DNA of 23,116 nt from an uncultured Opitutia bacterium (GCA_903882335.1 CAIRWP010000301.1:1-23116); one strand, 5' to 3'. Numbered from the stretch's first letter, positions 1 through 9,698 are shown. The notes: generated by a model not told the origin, from the letters alone. Made by a program: numbers and translations.

Positions 1-606
<606 letters not shown>

Positions 607-622
607 GCTCGGGGTCCGGGGC

Positions 623-1087
623 TCAGCCGACCTTCACGCGGAAGAGAGGCTGGCCGAACTCGACCGAGGTGCCGCTCGCCACGAGGCATTCGACGATGGT
701 GCCGGAAAGTTCCGACTGGATCTCATTCATCACCTTCATGGCTTCGATGATGCAGACCACGCTGTCGGCCTTCACGTTCGAACCGATCGCGACGAAGTTC
801 GGCGACTCGGGGGAGGGGGTGGCGTAGAAGGTACCGACCATCGGGGAGGTGATGACCTTCACGTTGGGGTCGGCGGCGACCGGGGCGGCGGCTGGGGCCG
901 GGGCCGGGGCGGCCACCGGGGCGGCGGCCACGGTGGCGGGGGCCGGGGCGGCGACCGGGGCGCTCGCGGTGCGGCCTCCCACATCGCGCTTGATGCGCAG
1001 CTTGAATTCTTGGTCCTGGATTTCGAATTCGGACAGGTCCGACTTCTTCATCAAATCCACGACTTGTTTGATCTTATTTAGGTCCAA
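623..1087 (-). CDS. accB: Biotin carboxyl carrier protein of acetyl-CoA carboxylase
   Basis: This 154-residue protein carries the biotin that AccC carboxylates and passes to the carboxyltransferase. The N-terminal 37 residues form the short helical region typical of AccB. Residues about 41-72 are an Ala/Pro-rich flexible linker. Residues about 77-153 are the biotinyl domain, with the biotinylation motif EAMKVM at 115-120 (target lysine K118). The start is a TTG at 1087-1085: an in-frame TAA lies two codons upstream, and a strong GGAGGA ribosome-binding site sits 7 bases before the TTG. A 64-bp gap separates it from the AsmA-like gene upstream, and accC follows after 16 bp. The GGC/GCC-rich stretch around 865-965 is the linker coding sequence, not a repeat element. 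Confidence 0.95.
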   Translation of the reverse strand: MDLNKIKQVVDLMKKSDLSEFEIQDQEFKLRIKRDVGGRTASAPVAAPAPATVAAAPVAAPAPAPAAAPVAADPNVKVITSPMVGTFYATPSPESPNFVAIGSNVKADSVVCIIEAMKVMNEIQSELSGTIVECLVASGTSVEFGQPLFRVKVG

Positions 1088-1094
1088 GGTTATG

Positions 1095-1100
1095 TCCTCC
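1095..1100 (-). promoter_or_regulatory. Strong Shine-Dalgarno site fixing the TTG start of accB
   Basis: On the minus strand GGAGGA ends 7 bases before the TTG codon at 1087. An in-frame stop (TAA at 1093-1091) lies between this site and the TTG, which rules out a longer reading frame. The combination makes TTG the functional start rather than a later GTG. Confidence 0.7.
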
Positions 1101-1151
1101 GTGAGGGGGTGGGTCTCTCTGATACAGCCACCGGAGGGGGTAAATCAACCC

Positions 1152-3866
1152 TCATTCCAAAAGGGAGGGTGGTATTTTACCTAAGTCTTTGTCTTCCTTT
1201 GACTTAACCACGTCTTTGAGCTTGGGTAAAGCCGTTGTGCTTGGGTTGGAAAGGGGGCCTTTCACGCGCACCTTGGTGAGCGCGACCAGCAGGCGGTTCA
1301 GGTTCAGGAGATTAAGGGGGTTGAAGGCCCCGACAGAAGGGAGGGAGAAGTCCCCCAGGAAGTTCAGGGTGGGTCCGGCGAGTTCGACTTCCCCCGCTAG
1401 TTTGAGCTGGGCGTCCTTCCCGGCCAAGACGAGGTCCGGAAAGTAGACCTTCCCCCCCAAGCAGCCGAAGCTCCCTTGGGCCGTCAGCAGCTCGTAGGAG
1501 GTCGCGTCGACCCCGATGGCTTCCAGGGCGGCGGAAAGCCTTCCGAGAACGCGCACTTTCTTCAACTCGGGGTCGTTCAGGAGGAAATCCCCGCGTCCAC
1601 GCAGCTGGGTGGGGTGCTCGAGGTCGACGACCCCGGAGAAGCGCAGGTCGAGACGGGCGATGCTGTTGCGGGTGGTCGGGGATGATCCGGGGTCGGAGGG
1701 TTGGGTCCGGGCCAGTTGGCTGATCAGTGCCCCGACTTTCGCGAAATCGCATCCCTTCAGATTCAGTTTCACCTCCGGGGCCCGGAGCAGGTCGCCAGCG
1801 AGTTCCAGGTGAGCCCGGCCAGCGGCGAGGTCGAGGTCCGCGGCGATCGCGAGTTTGGGTCCGCTGGAAAGTACCGCCACTTCCAGATTCGCCGAGTCGA
1901 GGCCCCATGCGCGGAAAGGTTCGGCGCATCGTACCTTGGCCGTGACGTCGGGCTGGGTGCCGCTCCCGGGCGCGACGTCGATGATGAGCTGTCGCGTGGG
2001 CGGAAGTTCCAGGGGTTTGAGCGACGCGCCGATCGCGGGGCCAGCGATGGTCGCGGCAATCCAAGGCTGCAGGTTGCCTTCCACGTGGACGCGGGGTCCG
2101 GCCTCGGCGAGCGGCTTGGACCAATCCCAGGTGACGAGACCGTCGACGGCCCCATCCGTCTCCTGGTCTCCGCCGGCGAGCCGTTGCAGCCCGATCCGGG
2201 TGCGGCGGGTATCGGCGTCGATCCGGACCGCGACCGAGCGGAACGGCGCCTGCATGAAGCGGAAGCCCGCGAGCGTGGTGACGCCGCGCGTCGTGGTGCT
2301 CAGCGGCTGGCCCCAGGTACCCTCGACTTCGATGATCGCGTGAGGCTTGGCGGTCAGCCGGAACAGGCCCCAGAGCTGGACCCACCACTCGCCGAGTAGC
2401 CGGTCGAGGCAGGGTGGGGCGATCTCGCCTCGTAGGTTAAGTCGGAACGGGCCGCCGGCCCGGAGGGAGCAATGGGCCTCGCCGTGGACGCCGGCGAGGT
2501 CGAGTCGCCCGAGGACCAGCGGGAAGTCGGGCGCGGCGGCGTCGAAGCGCACGTCGGCGTTCAATCCGGAACCCGCTCCCGGGGCGATGGTTTCCGCGCC
2601 GAGTCCGAGGGCCCGCAGACCGCCGAAAGAAATCCGTCCGGTGGCGCCGCGCACCGTCCACGCCGTCGGCGCGAAGCGCACGTCCAGATCAGCCAGCAGG
2701 ATCGTCCCCTCCAATCCGATCCCTCCTTCGGTGAGCGCGGTGCGGAGCGCGGGGATTCGGCCGAGGTCCTCCGCCGAAAGCGTCGCCGTCGGGCAAAGCA
2801 GCTGCGAAGAACCATCGGCGAGCCGTCGCCAGGAGAGGTCGGCCGCGGAAGTCGCGGTTCGCAGCCGGCCGCGGCCGCCCTGTTCGGCGCCGTTCGCGGC
2901 CACGTCGAGTTCCATACCGGCGAAGCCGAAGGCCTGCGCCTCCGTCACGCGCGCCCCGGCCCGCCAGGCGCGCGGATCGAGCCCTTCGCCGGCGGCGGTG
3001 ATGCTCACGGCGCCGGCCCGCCGGCCTTGCGACTCGAGGTCCTGCGCCTCGGCCGAGAAGCGCCACGTGCCCGGGCGGCCCTGCGGGTCCAGCCGGGCCT
3101 GGGCCTCGAAGTGCGGCCGGGTGAACCGCACGATGCCGAGCTGCTCGTCGATCCAGTGGTCGCCGAGGCGTGCCTCGACGGCGAGGTCGACGCCTCCGTC
3201 GGCGCGGCCGGCGCCGGTCAGGTGGAGGCTGCCGCCGCCCGTCCGGTCCGCCCAGTTCAGGTAGGTCTCGGCGGTCCGCAGCACGGCACCGATGTCGCCG
3301 CCGCTTTCGGCGCCGGCCGCGGTGGGCGTTTTCGGTGCGGCGAGCATTCCGCCCGGTAGCGTGCCGGCGAACGCGAACGTGAACTTCCCCGCCCGCCCTT
3401 GGACTTGTGCCTGCCACCAGCGGCCCTCGCGCCGTAGATCCGCGTAGACTTGGTCGAGCAGGAGGGTGCGTTGCCCGCGGGCGGAGGCCGTCGACGGGCA
3501 CCAAAGCCTCCCTTCCGTGATCCGCAGCGAGGTGAGTCCGCGATTCTTCCCGGTGAGCTGGAGGCCCACCTCGAGGCGGGTGGCCGTGAAGATTTCCCCG
3601 GGTAGCCCCAGGACCTCCAGCGCCACGTCCTGGGCGACCAACGTGCGTTGCGGGGTCAGCAGGTAGCGGCTCGCATGCAGGCGCCCGCCCGCGTCGGCGA
3701 TCTCGTCCTCTAGGAGCCGCGCGACCACCCCGGGCAGCTCGATCGGCCCATCCCGGGTCACCACCCAAAGCAACAGAAGCTGGCAGGGGAGCAACAGGTA
3801 GAGAGCCGTGTTCGCAAGTCCCCGCAGGAACCGGCGAACTGGCGAGGTGGGCGGGCGCGGTTTCAT
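1152..3866 (-). CDS. AsmA-like / YhdP-like inner-membrane-anchored envelope protein
   Basis: A 904-residue protein with one N-terminal membrane anchor (about residues 17-36), then a long beta-rich periplasmic region. The last 200 residues fit the AsmA-like C-terminal pattern: low-complexity beta strands, a short helical part around RVLGRLSAALEAIG, a GSFG-type turn and a final strand repeat. Members of the AsmA/TamB/YhdP superfamily form extended lipid-conducting grooves spanning the periplasm; that role here is inference from fold class, since I see no motif giving a substrate. Its ATG overlaps the stop of the DUF4340 gene by 4 bp (ATGA), so translation is probably coupled. The C-terminus is Lys/Asp-rich. 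Exact subfamily is uncertain. Confidence 0.65.
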   Translation of the reverse strand: MKPRPPTSPVRRFLRGLANTALYLLLPCQLLLLWVVTRDGPIELPGVVARLLEDEIADAGGRLHASRYLLTPQRTLVAQDVALEVLGLPGEIFTATRLEVGLQLTGKNRGLTSLRITEGRLWCPSTASARGQRTLLLDQVYADLRREGRWWQAQVQGRAGKFTFAFAGTLPGGMLAAPKTPTAAGAESGGDIGAVLRTAETYLNWADRTGGGSLHLTGAGRADGGVDLAVEARLGDHWIDEQLGIVRFTRPHFEAQARLDPQGRPGTWRFSAEAQDLESQGRRAGAVSITAAGEGLDPRAWRAGARVTEAQAFGFAGMELDVAANGAEQGGRGRLRTATSAADLSWRRLADGSSQLLCPTATLSAEDLGRIPALRTALTEGGIGLEGTILLADLDVRFAPTAWTVRGATGRISFGGLRALGLGAETIAPGAGSGLNADVRFDAAAPDFPLVLGRLDLAGVHGEAHCSLRAGGPFRLNLRGEIAPPCLDRLLGEWWVQLWGLFRLTAKPHAIIEVEGTWGQPLSTTTRGVTTLAGFRFMQAPFRSVAVRIDADTRRTRIGLQRLAGGDQETDGAVDGLVTWDWSKPLAEAGPRVHVEGNLQPWIAATIAGPAIGASLKPLELPPTRQLIIDVAPGSGTQPDVTAKVRCAEPFRAWGLDSANLEVAVLSSGPKLAIAADLDLAAGRAHLELAGDLLRAPEVKLNLKGCDFAKVGALISQLARTQPSDPGSSPTTRNSIARLDLRFSGVVDLEHPTQLRGRGDFLLNDPELKKVRVLGRLSAALEAIGVDATSYELLTAQGSFGCLGGKVYFPDLVLAGKDAQLKLAGEVELAGPTLNFLGDFSLPSVGAFNPLNLLNLNRLLVALTKVRVKGPLSNPSTTALPKLKDVVKSKEDKDLGKIPPSLLE

Positions 3867-5686
3867 TTCCCGGCCTCGAGCAGGGGAATCAGGATGTCGG
3901 CCCGGGTCGGCGCGAGCAGGAAAGCGTCGGAGTCGGCCTCGTCCCGCATCAGCAAGTTATGGGCGCCGCCCGGGCTCGCGAGCAGGTAGGTGCGCAAGGT
4001 TTCCGCGGCCCCGCCGGCGCCCGCGGCCGCTTGGTCGGTGACGCGCAATTCGTATTTCCAGTCACCCGCCCCGAGATCGCGCGTCGGGAACTCGGCCGCC
4101 GTCACCTCGGCCATCGTCTCGGCCACGCGCCGGGCCGTCGCCGCGTCGAGCCGCCCGCTGCCGGTCCAGGTGCCGTTTGGGGCGAGGCGCGCCTCGCCGA
4201 GCACCTTGCCGTCGGCGCGATCGGCCAGGCGCAGGCCGGTCACCTTCGCGCCCTGCGGCAACTGCATGACGGCGCGGTCGCGCCAGTCTTGCGGCTCGAC
4301 CTGCGCCAGGAGTCCGCCGAGCAGGCCGACGTCGCAAAGGGCGCCGAATTTGGCGTCCTTGGCGAAGACCAGCCGCTGGCCGGGACCGGCCGGCGCCGGC
4401 GCGTCGGCCACGAGGAGCGTCAGGCGATCGTTGCCGAATTCGAGTTCGATCTTCGTCCGCGGTTCCGGGGCCGGCGTGGTGGGCACCAGGGCCGGGATGG
4501 TCGCGGTCCCGGTCGCTTCCGTGCGGCGCTGTCCGGCCCGGAGCGCGGCGAGGTCCTGCAGGAAGCGCGACACCTGGGCGCGGTCGGCCTCGCGTCGTTT
4601 GGTCGCGGTCGAGCCGGGCACGACGGGGATTTCCCAGCGCGTGCCACCGGCGGCGGCGTCGAGGCGGCGCAACGTCAGCGACCGACCTTGGTGCGCGAGC
4701 GTCAGCCCGGTCACGAGCGCCGGATCGAAGCCCGCCGGGCGGGTGGAAAGGAACTGGGGCACCGCGCGGGACCAGACCGCCAAGGCGGCGCCGTCCACCG
4801 CGAAGGTCGTCGGGTTGTCCTCGAGCTTCGCGTAACGGAGGTCGCCCTTCGCGTCGATCGGACGACCGACGAGCAGGGCCTGCCGTCGGGCGCTCCCCTC
4901 GAGCGCGATCCGCAGGCCGGGCGCGGTCAGGCCGGTGTCCGTCTCTGCCGCTTCCAGGAAGCGGGCGACGCGCAGGTTGGTCAGCGCGGCGACGGCCTTC
5001 GGCGTGGCCTCGGCGTCGGCCAGCGTGTCGAAGGGGGACTCGAAGCGCCATTCGGGGCCGGCGGCGGCCACCCCGACGCGCGCGCGCGTCTCGCTGACGA
5101 GGGCGAACACCTCGTCGTCCGGTCCGCGGCGGACGGAGACGGCGCGGGCCTCGAAATCGGAGATCTCGAAGACCTTGTCCACGCGGTAGTCCTCGGGCTT
5201 GGCCTCCAGCGCCGCGACCAGCGCCTCGGAGAGCGGGATGATGCGACGGCGATCTTCGGTCAGCAGGAAGCCTTTCCGGGTGTTGGGCATCAGGCCCATC
5301 TTGGCCTCGGTCACGCGGCCCGCCTCGCCCGTCACCTTCAGCGTCCAGCGCGGCTTCGCCAACCCGTAGGTCGCGAGCCCGTCGCCGCCGTTCTCGACTG
5401 GGAAGCCTTGGTCCAGGCTGATGAAGCGCAGTTCGTCCTGCAGGCGTTGGACGGTCCAGATGTTGGCGGCCCAGTCGAATGGGGCGGTCACGCGCCAGAT
5501 GGAATTCCGGCGTTCCAAGGAGAGCGTCCGGCCTTCGTCCGTGAGTTCGACCTTATCCCCCGCCGCCGTGAAGACGAGATCCGGGGTTTCCGCCGTGGAC
5601 CGGTGGGAGGACGTGGCCCGCCAGACGAGGCCGAAAGCGACGAGGTTGGCGACGAGCAGGAGGACGGTGGTGCGGGAGATCCGCAT
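3863..5686 (-). CDS. DUF4340-domain protein, membrane-anchored, partner of a GldAFG-type ABC system
   Basis: A 607-residue protein starting MRISRTTVLLLVANLVAFGL, an uncleaved signal or anchor segment (residues about 6-22), followed by a large periplasmic part. The N-terminal pattern DKVELTDEGRTLSLERRNSIWRV-like and the LxxLRFIS stretch match DUF4340 proteins, which habitually follow gldG-like genes. I chose the ATG at 5686 over the TTG at 5725 because the hydrophobic segment then begins at once and the gene starts 7 bp after the upstream stop instead of overlapping it by 32 bp. The 3' end overlaps the AsmA-like gene by 4 bp. Several internal repeats of the type TLRRLD...RWEIP suggest duplicated beta modules. 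The biochemical role is unknown; a part in the envelope function of the linked ABC transporter is inferred. Confidence 0.75.
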   Translation of the reverse strand: MRISRTTVLLLVANLVAFGLVWRATSSHRSTAETPDLVFTAAGDKVELTDEGRTLSLERRNSIWRVTAPFDWAANIWTVQRLQDELRFISLDQGFPVENGGDGLATYGLAKPRWTLKVTGEAGRVTEAKMGLMPNTRKGFLLTEDRRRIIPLSEALVAALEAKPEDYRVDKVFEISDFEARAVSVRRGPDDEVFALVSETRARVGVAAAGPEWRFESPFDTLADAEATPKAVAALTNLRVARFLEAAETDTGLTAPGLRIALEGSARRQALLVGRPIDAKGDLRYAKLEDNPTTFAVDGAALAVWSRAVPQFLSTRPAGFDPALVTGLTLAHQGRSLTLRRLDAAAGGTRWEIPVVPGSTATKRREADRAQVSRFLQDLAALRAGQRRTEATGTATIPALVPTTPAPEPRTKIELEFGNDRLTLLVADAPAPAGPGQRLVFAKDAKFGALCDVGLLGGLLAQVEPQDWRDRAVMQLPQGAKVTGLRLADRADGKVLGEARLAPNGTWTGSGRLDAATARRVAETMAEVTAAEFPTRDLGAGDWKYELRVTDQAAAGAGGAAETLRTYLLASPGGAHNLLMRDEADSDAFLLAPTRADILIPLLEAGK

Positions 5687-5693
5687 GGGACCG

Positions 5694-7199
5694 TTAACTT
5701 CTGCGTCGCCAGAAGGAAACCGCAAGCCCGACCGCTAGGACCAGCAGGGGAATGAGGGAGAAACGCCAAGCCAGCGTCCACAGGTCGTCCGCCGTCGCGT
5801 TGAGCCGGTAGAGTCCGCCGGCTCGGACCGGGACGGCCACCGCGCGCTCGCGGTCGCCCAGCCAGGCGGCGCATTGCGTCAGGAAAGCGCCGTTGCCGCC
5901 CCGTTCGAGCCGGGCGTTGGCCGCCAGTTCGGACGACCCGACGACCACGAGGCGCCCGCCGCTGCCGGCGCCCTTGCGGAGGCCCGTCGTACGCGTGGCG
6001 GCGGCGGCGACGTAGACCGGGCCCGGATGGTCGCGTTCCGCGTCGAAGCGGGCCGGACGCTGCGCCGGGTCAGACTCGCCCCAGGCCGTCGCCGAGGAAC
6101 GAACCAGTTCGCGCACGCTCAACGTGCTGTCCGGCGAGCTGCCGAGGTCGAAGCGCACCGGGCGCAGCCGGGCGGCGAGCAGGGGCAGCGCCGTCAACGG
6201 CTTGGTCAGCGGGTGGCCCTCGTAGAAGGACCGCAAGGCGATGTCACCCTGGACGGTGCGGCAGCCCGGGTCGGGCTCCTGGAGCTCGGCGTCGGGAGAG
6301 AAGATCGCCCATTCCGCGAGCAGGTTGTCGAGCCCGTGACGTTGTCCCGGGTCCAGCAGCAGGAGCACGCGTCCGTTGCGTTCGCCGAGGTAGTTGCGCA
6401 GACGTTCGTCCTCCGTCGGCGAGAACGGCGCGCGGGGGCCGGCGACCAGGACGAGCGAGGCGTCCCGGGGTACCGCGCCCGCGGTGGCGAGGTCCAGCGG
6501 GCGGACCTCGAAGTTGCGGTTGCGCAGCTGGCGGGACAGCAGCGAGAGCCCGCGGAGCGCCGACGCATCGTCGATCCCCAGTTCGCCGTGGCCCAGCGTC
6601 ACGTAGCAGACGGCCGCCTTTTCCTCGGTGATCTCCAGGAGCGCCCCGGTGACGGCTTCCTCGCCGCGAAAAAGCTCGGGTTGGTCGGCCGGGCGGGGGA
6701 AGAGCTCGGCGTACGAGAGGTACTTCGCCTTGGTGCCGCGCAGGAGGATGAGCGCGGTGCCGGCTTCCGGCGCGCCGTGGCGCGCGGCGATTGTGCTGTA
6801 CAGGGCGGCGTTGACCGAGTCCCCGATGTCCTGCTTCACGAACCAGGGCCGGCCGTCGCGGGCGGTCTCCGCCTCGTACGCCTCCAGTAGGCCCACCAGG
6901 CGGGTCCGCCGCGGGTCCGCGGGCTGGCCCGAGTTCGTCAGCACCAGCGCGCGCACCCACGGCTGCCCGTCGTCCTTGGCGGCGCGCGCGAGGGCGCCGG
7001 CGGTGCGCAGGGTCGCCGTGGTCTCCGCCGCCAGCGAGTGCCGGCGATCCGGCGTCATATCCTCCCGGAAGCGGAAGTCCGGCAGCGATGCGAGGTAGTT
7101 CGCGGCTAGGGCCAGGGCGACGGCGAGCAGGGCCTGCGTCAGCCGGTTCAGCCGGCGGACCGGCCGCACGGCGGCGAAGTCGTCCCGGGGCGGAGCCAT
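5694..7199 (-). CDS. GldG-like ABC transporter auxiliary protein
   Basis: A 501-residue protein with one membrane segment near the N-terminus (about 20-39), a large extracytoplasmic domain, and one C-terminal segment (about 479-497) ending WRRRS. The middle, with FVKQDIGDSVNAALYS, a LILLRGTKAKYLSY strand and a GHGELGIDD turn, resembles the ABC_transp_aux / GldG family, in which a degenerate glutamine-amidotransferase-like fold is held outside the membrane. In Bacteroidota GldG works with GldA and GldF in gliding; outside that phylum the same trio is common and its cargo unknown. The ATG lies 1 bp after the permease stop. Gliding should not be assumed here: no other gliding gene is in the window. 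Confidence 0.75.
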   Translation of the reverse strand: MAPPRDDFAAVRPVRRLNRLTQALLAVALALAANYLASLPDFRFREDMTPDRRHSLAAETTATLRTAGALARAAKDDGQPWVRALVLTNSGQPADPRRTRLVGLLEAYEAETARDGRPWFVKQDIGDSVNAALYSTIAARHGAPEAGTALILLRGTKAKYLSYAELFPRPADQPELFRGEEAVTGALLEITEEKAAVCYVTLGHGELGIDDASALRGLSLLSRQLRNRNFEVRPLDLATAGAVPRDASLVLVAGPRAPFSPTEDERLRNYLGERNGRVLLLLDPGQRHGLDNLLAEWAIFSPDAELQEPDPGCRTVQGDIALRSFYEGHPLTKPLTALPLLAARLRPVRFDLGSSPDSTLSVRELVRSSATAWGESDPAQRPARFDAERDHPGPVYVAAAATRTTGLRKGAGSGGRLVVVGSSELAANARLERGGNGAFLTQCAAWLGDRERAVAVPVRAGGLYRLNATADDLWTLAWRFSLIPLLVLAVGLAVSFWRRRS

Positions 7200-7200
7200 G

Positions 7201-7962
7201 TTATTCCTGGCCCTCCACGGTGAGCACGGCGAGGCCGAGGCAGAGCAGCATCCCGCTGGCGTAGAGCACGAAGGGCCGGGCGTCCAGGATGCCGCGGGTG
7301 AAGTCCTCCATGTGCGAGAAGGTGCGGAGGTGCGCGGCCGGTTCCCGCAGCCAGCCGAGCCACTCCCAGCTTTCGATCGGCAGCTTCTCGAGGGCGCCGC
7401 CCGCGGCGGTGAAGGCGAGCAGGCCGACGAACGTGAGCAGCGCGGCTAGCGCCGAGCTGCGGGTCAGGCAGCTGCAGAAGACGCCGAGCGCGACGTGCAG
7501 CAGGCCGCTCACGGCGATGAAGGCCAGGCCGCCCCCGAGCACGACGGGATCGCCCAAGCGAAAGTCGCCCGCCGTGCCGAGGCGTTGCGCGACGAGCGCG
7601 GGAAAGCCGGCAAACGCCACCCAGAACGCGAGCCACGTCAGCCAGACGGCCGTGAACTTCGCCCAGACGACCGCCGCCGGGCTCGCCGGGGTCGTGAGCA
7701 GCGCCGCCAACGTGCCCTGCCGGCGTTCCTCCGCGAAGCTGCGCATCGTCAGCAACGGCAGGACGCACAGCAGCGGGATCCAGAAGAGCTGGAAGGTCGC
7801 CTCCAGCGGGGTGGCCGGCTGCGGGGCCTCGGCCCCGTCGAGCACCGCGAACCAATGGACCGCGCCCATCAGCGCGAGGAACAGGGCCGCGGAGACCCAG
7901 GTGCCGCCGGCGAGGGCGGCGGCGCGGAGCTCGTGCGCGAGGAGGGTGCGGAAGTGGCGCAT
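7201..7962 (-). CDS. ABC-2 type transporter permease (GldF-like)
   Basis: A 253-residue integral membrane protein with about six hydrophobic segments. It starts MRHFRTLLAHELRAA, typical of GldF/ABC-2 permeases where an amphipathic N-terminal helix precedes the first span. The conserved intracellular patch TMRSFAEERRQGTLAALLTTP follows the second span. A longer in-frame reading upstream (to 8139) runs into the ATPase coding region, has an Arg/Pro-rich shadow composition, and was rejected. The ATG at 7962 is 2 bp after the ATPase stop. It forms the membrane channel driven by the ATPase just upstream. The substrate is unknown. Confidence 0.85.
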   Translation of the reverse strand: MRHFRTLLAHELRAAALAGGTWVSAALFLALMGAVHWFAVLDGAEAPQPATPLEATFQLFWIPLLCVLPLLTMRSFAEERRQGTLAALLTTPASPAAVVWAKFTAVWLTWLAFWVAFAGFPALVAQRLGTAGDFRLGDPVVLGGGLAFIAVSGLLHVALGVFCSCLTRSSALAALLTFVGLLAFTAAGGALEKLPIESWEWLGWLREPAAHLRTFSHMEDFTRGILDARPFVLYASGMLLCLGLAVLTVEGQE

Positions 7963-7964
7963 GA

Positions 7965-8951
7965 TCAGGGGCGGCGGAGTTCCGCGGGGGAGCGGCGCGT
8001 GGCCGCGATGAAGATATCCTCGAGTCCGATGCGTTCCTCCGCGATCTCGCGCAACGGCAGCCCGGCCGCGATGAGGGCGGTGGCCAGGGTCTCCCGGGCG
8101 GGCGACGCGGCGGGGAGGGCGAGGCGGTAGCGCGTCCACCCCTCGGTTTCCCCGAGGGCCTCGATGAGCGCCGCGGGCTCGGCGGCGAGCGTCGCGCGCG
8201 TGACGTCGGCGAGCGTCGCGCGCGTGACGACGCTGAAGTTGGCGGTGGGAATCAGTTCGCGGCGGAGGTCCGCCGGGCGGCCTTGGGCGACGAGCCGGCC
8301 GCGGTTGATGATCACGACCTTGTCGCAGACCTGCTCGACCTCATGGAGGATGTGGCTCGAGATCAGCACCGCCATCTTGCCGCGCAGGGAGCGGATCAGG
8401 TCGCGGATGCCGACGATCTGGTGCGGGTCGAGGCCGATGGTCGGTTCGTCGAGGATGACGACCTTGGGCTCGGCGAGCAGCGCGTCCGCGATCCCGACGC
8501 GCTGGCGGAAACCCTTGGACAGCTGCCCGATGAGCTGGCGCGCGGCGCGGCGCGCGAGGTCGCAGTCCTCCATGACTTTCGCCACGCGGGCGGCCACGCG
8601 GTCGGCGGGGACGTCCTTCAGGCGGGCGCGCAGCGTGAGGTATTCCTCCACCTTGAGGTCCTCCGGCAGCGGGTTGTTCTCCGGCATGTACGCCATGTGC
8701 CGCTTGGCCTCGGCGGGCTCGAGCGCCACGGAGACGCCCCAGATCGCCGCGCGGCCCGACGTGCCGGCCATCGTGCCCGCGAGGATGCGCATGGTGCTCG
8801 ACTTGCCCGCGCCGTTGGGGCCGAGGAAGCCGACGATCTCGCCGGGCGCGACGGAGAAGGTGAGGTCCTCGACGGCCGTGAGGGAGCCGTAGCGCTTCGT
8901 CAGGCGTTCGGCCGCCACGGCGGCTTCCGGCAGCGGCGAGGCGTCGGCCAT
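7965..8951 (-). CDS. ABC transporter ATP-binding protein (GldA-like)
   Basis: A 328-residue ATPase. Walker A is GPNGAGKS (44-51), the signature is LSKGF (144-148), Walker B is VVILDE (164-169), and the switch histidine is H200 in SSH. The Q-loop position carries Glu in MPENNPL, usual in this subfamily. The C-terminal 100 residues form the accessory domain seen in GldA/CcmA/NatA-type exporters. Inside it, residues 242-257 hold an exact-type duplication, VTRATLAD followed by VTRATLAA. The gene starts 6 bp after the TPR-like gene and is followed at 2 bp by the permease. It powers the exporter; direction and cargo are not shown by the sequence. Confidence 0.9.
   Translation of the reverse strand: MADASPLPEAAVAAERLTKRYGSLTAVEDLTFSVAPGEIVGFLGPNGAGKSSTMRILAGTMAGTSGRAAIWGVSVALEPAEAKRHMAYMPENNPLPEDLKVEEYLTLRARLKDVPADRVAARVAKVMEDCDLARRAARQLIGQLSKGFRQRVGIADALLAEPKVVILDEPTIGLDPHQIVGIRDLIRSLRGKMAVLISSHILHEVEQVCDKVVIINRGRLVAQGRPADLRRELIPTANFSVVTRATLADVTRATLAAEPAALIEALGETEGWTRYRLALPAASPARETLATALIAAGLPLREIAEERIGLEDIFIAATRRSPAELRRP
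8184..8229 (-). repeat. Tandem in-frame 24-bp duplication inside the ABC ATPase gene
   Basis: A 22-bp perfect match occurs at 8184-8205 and 8208-8229, a period of 24 bp. On the coding strand this duplicates eight codons (VTRATLAD / VTRATLAA). Being a multiple of three it leaves the frame open. Confidence 0.9.
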
Positions 8952-8957
8952 CGGCGA

Positions 8958-9698
8958 TTACTTGCCCGTCGGCAGGGTCGCGGGCGCGGCCACCGGGTTG
9001 AGTAGGCCGGGCTCGGAGCGGATCAGGCTGTCCTTGTACTCGCGCCAGACATGGTCCTTGCGCAGGCGCTTGTCCATCAGGTTGAGCCACTTGGTCGCGG
9101 CGGGCAGGTCACCCTTCGCGACGGCCAGGTTGGCCAAGGTCAGCATCGAGTAGCCGCGCCAGGTCTCGGCTACGCTCTCGTCGTTGGCAAGGGTCGTCAG
9201 CGCGGTTTCGCCGGTGGCGTCGCCGCCGTCCACGCGGGCGAGGGCCGCCTCGAGGCGGGCCCGGGCGCCCAGCGCCTTCACCACGGCGGTTTCGCCGGCC
9301 AGACCGGCCAGGCGGGCGGCCTCGTCGAAGGCCTTGGCGGCCTCGGCGAGCTTGGCGGCGGCCTTCAGGTCATCGGCGACCTCGGTCATGGCGACGACGG
9401 CGAGGGCCTCGCCGGCATGCTTGGCGGCGAAGGCACGGCGTGCGGGCTCGTCCAGGCAGGCGTTATAGTCTTGGTGCAGGGCTTCCCGGCGGCCGGCTTT
9501 CCAGACGAACTCGTAGAGGAGGAGGCCCAGGACGGCGAGCACCACGGCCGTGGTCCCGCGGACGAGGGCGGTCTTGTTGCGCTCCCAGAAGAGCCAGAGG
9601 CGATCTTCGGCGTCCGCGTTCTTGAAGTCATCGTCGACGATCACGAGGTTACGGTCGTCTCCGCCCGGGGGCTTTTTCTTGTGACTATCGTCAGGCAT
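8958..9698 (-). CDS. Membrane-anchored tetratricopeptide-like protein (YfgM-like)
   Basis: A 246-residue protein. A charged cytoplasmic N-terminus (KKK at 7-9, then acidic residues) is followed by one membrane span at about 47-65. The rest is an Ala-rich helical region with TPR-like helix pairs, such as LAEAAKAFDEAARLAGLAGE and LTLANLAVAKGDLPAATKWL. The architecture matches the TPR_21/YfgM class of periplasmic chaperone-like proteins, but similarity is at the level of fold and composition, so function is not assigned. It is the first gene of the minus-strand run leading to the GldAFG-type transporter and acc genes. The ATG at 9698 follows a 100-bp divergent intergenic region. Confidence 0.65.
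   Translation of the reverse strand: MPDDSHKKKPPGGDDRNLVIVDDDFKNADAEDRLWLFWERNKTALVRGTTAVVLAVLGLLLYEFVWKAGRREALHQDYNACLDEPARRAFAAKHAGEALAVVAMTEVADDLKAAAKLAEAAKAFDEAARLAGLAGETAVVKALGARARLEAALARVDGGDATGETALTTLANDESVAETWRGYSMLTLANLAVAKGDLPAATKWLNLMDKRLRKDHVWREYKDSLIRSEPGLLNPVAAPATLPTGK

Noticed and set aside
865..965. Low-complexity GGGGCGGC-type repeats
   Set aside because: They encode the Ala/Pro linker of AccB, so they are a coding consequence rather than a repeat element.
1148..1170. Hairpin (ACCCTC/GAGGGT) at the end of the AsmA-like gene as a terminator
   Set aside because: The stem is 6 bp, the loop 11 bases, and no T-run follows on the minus strand.
5687..5725. TTG start adding 13 residues to the DUF4340 protein
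   Set aside because: It would overlap the upstream gene by 32 bp and place charged residues before the signal segment; the ATG at 5686 fits better.
3959..5755. Long plus-strand open frame (598 codons) opposite the DUF4340 gene
   Set aside because: Composition is Arg/Gly/Ala-rich with no motif, and it lies antisense to a well-supported gene; it is a GC-driven shadow frame.
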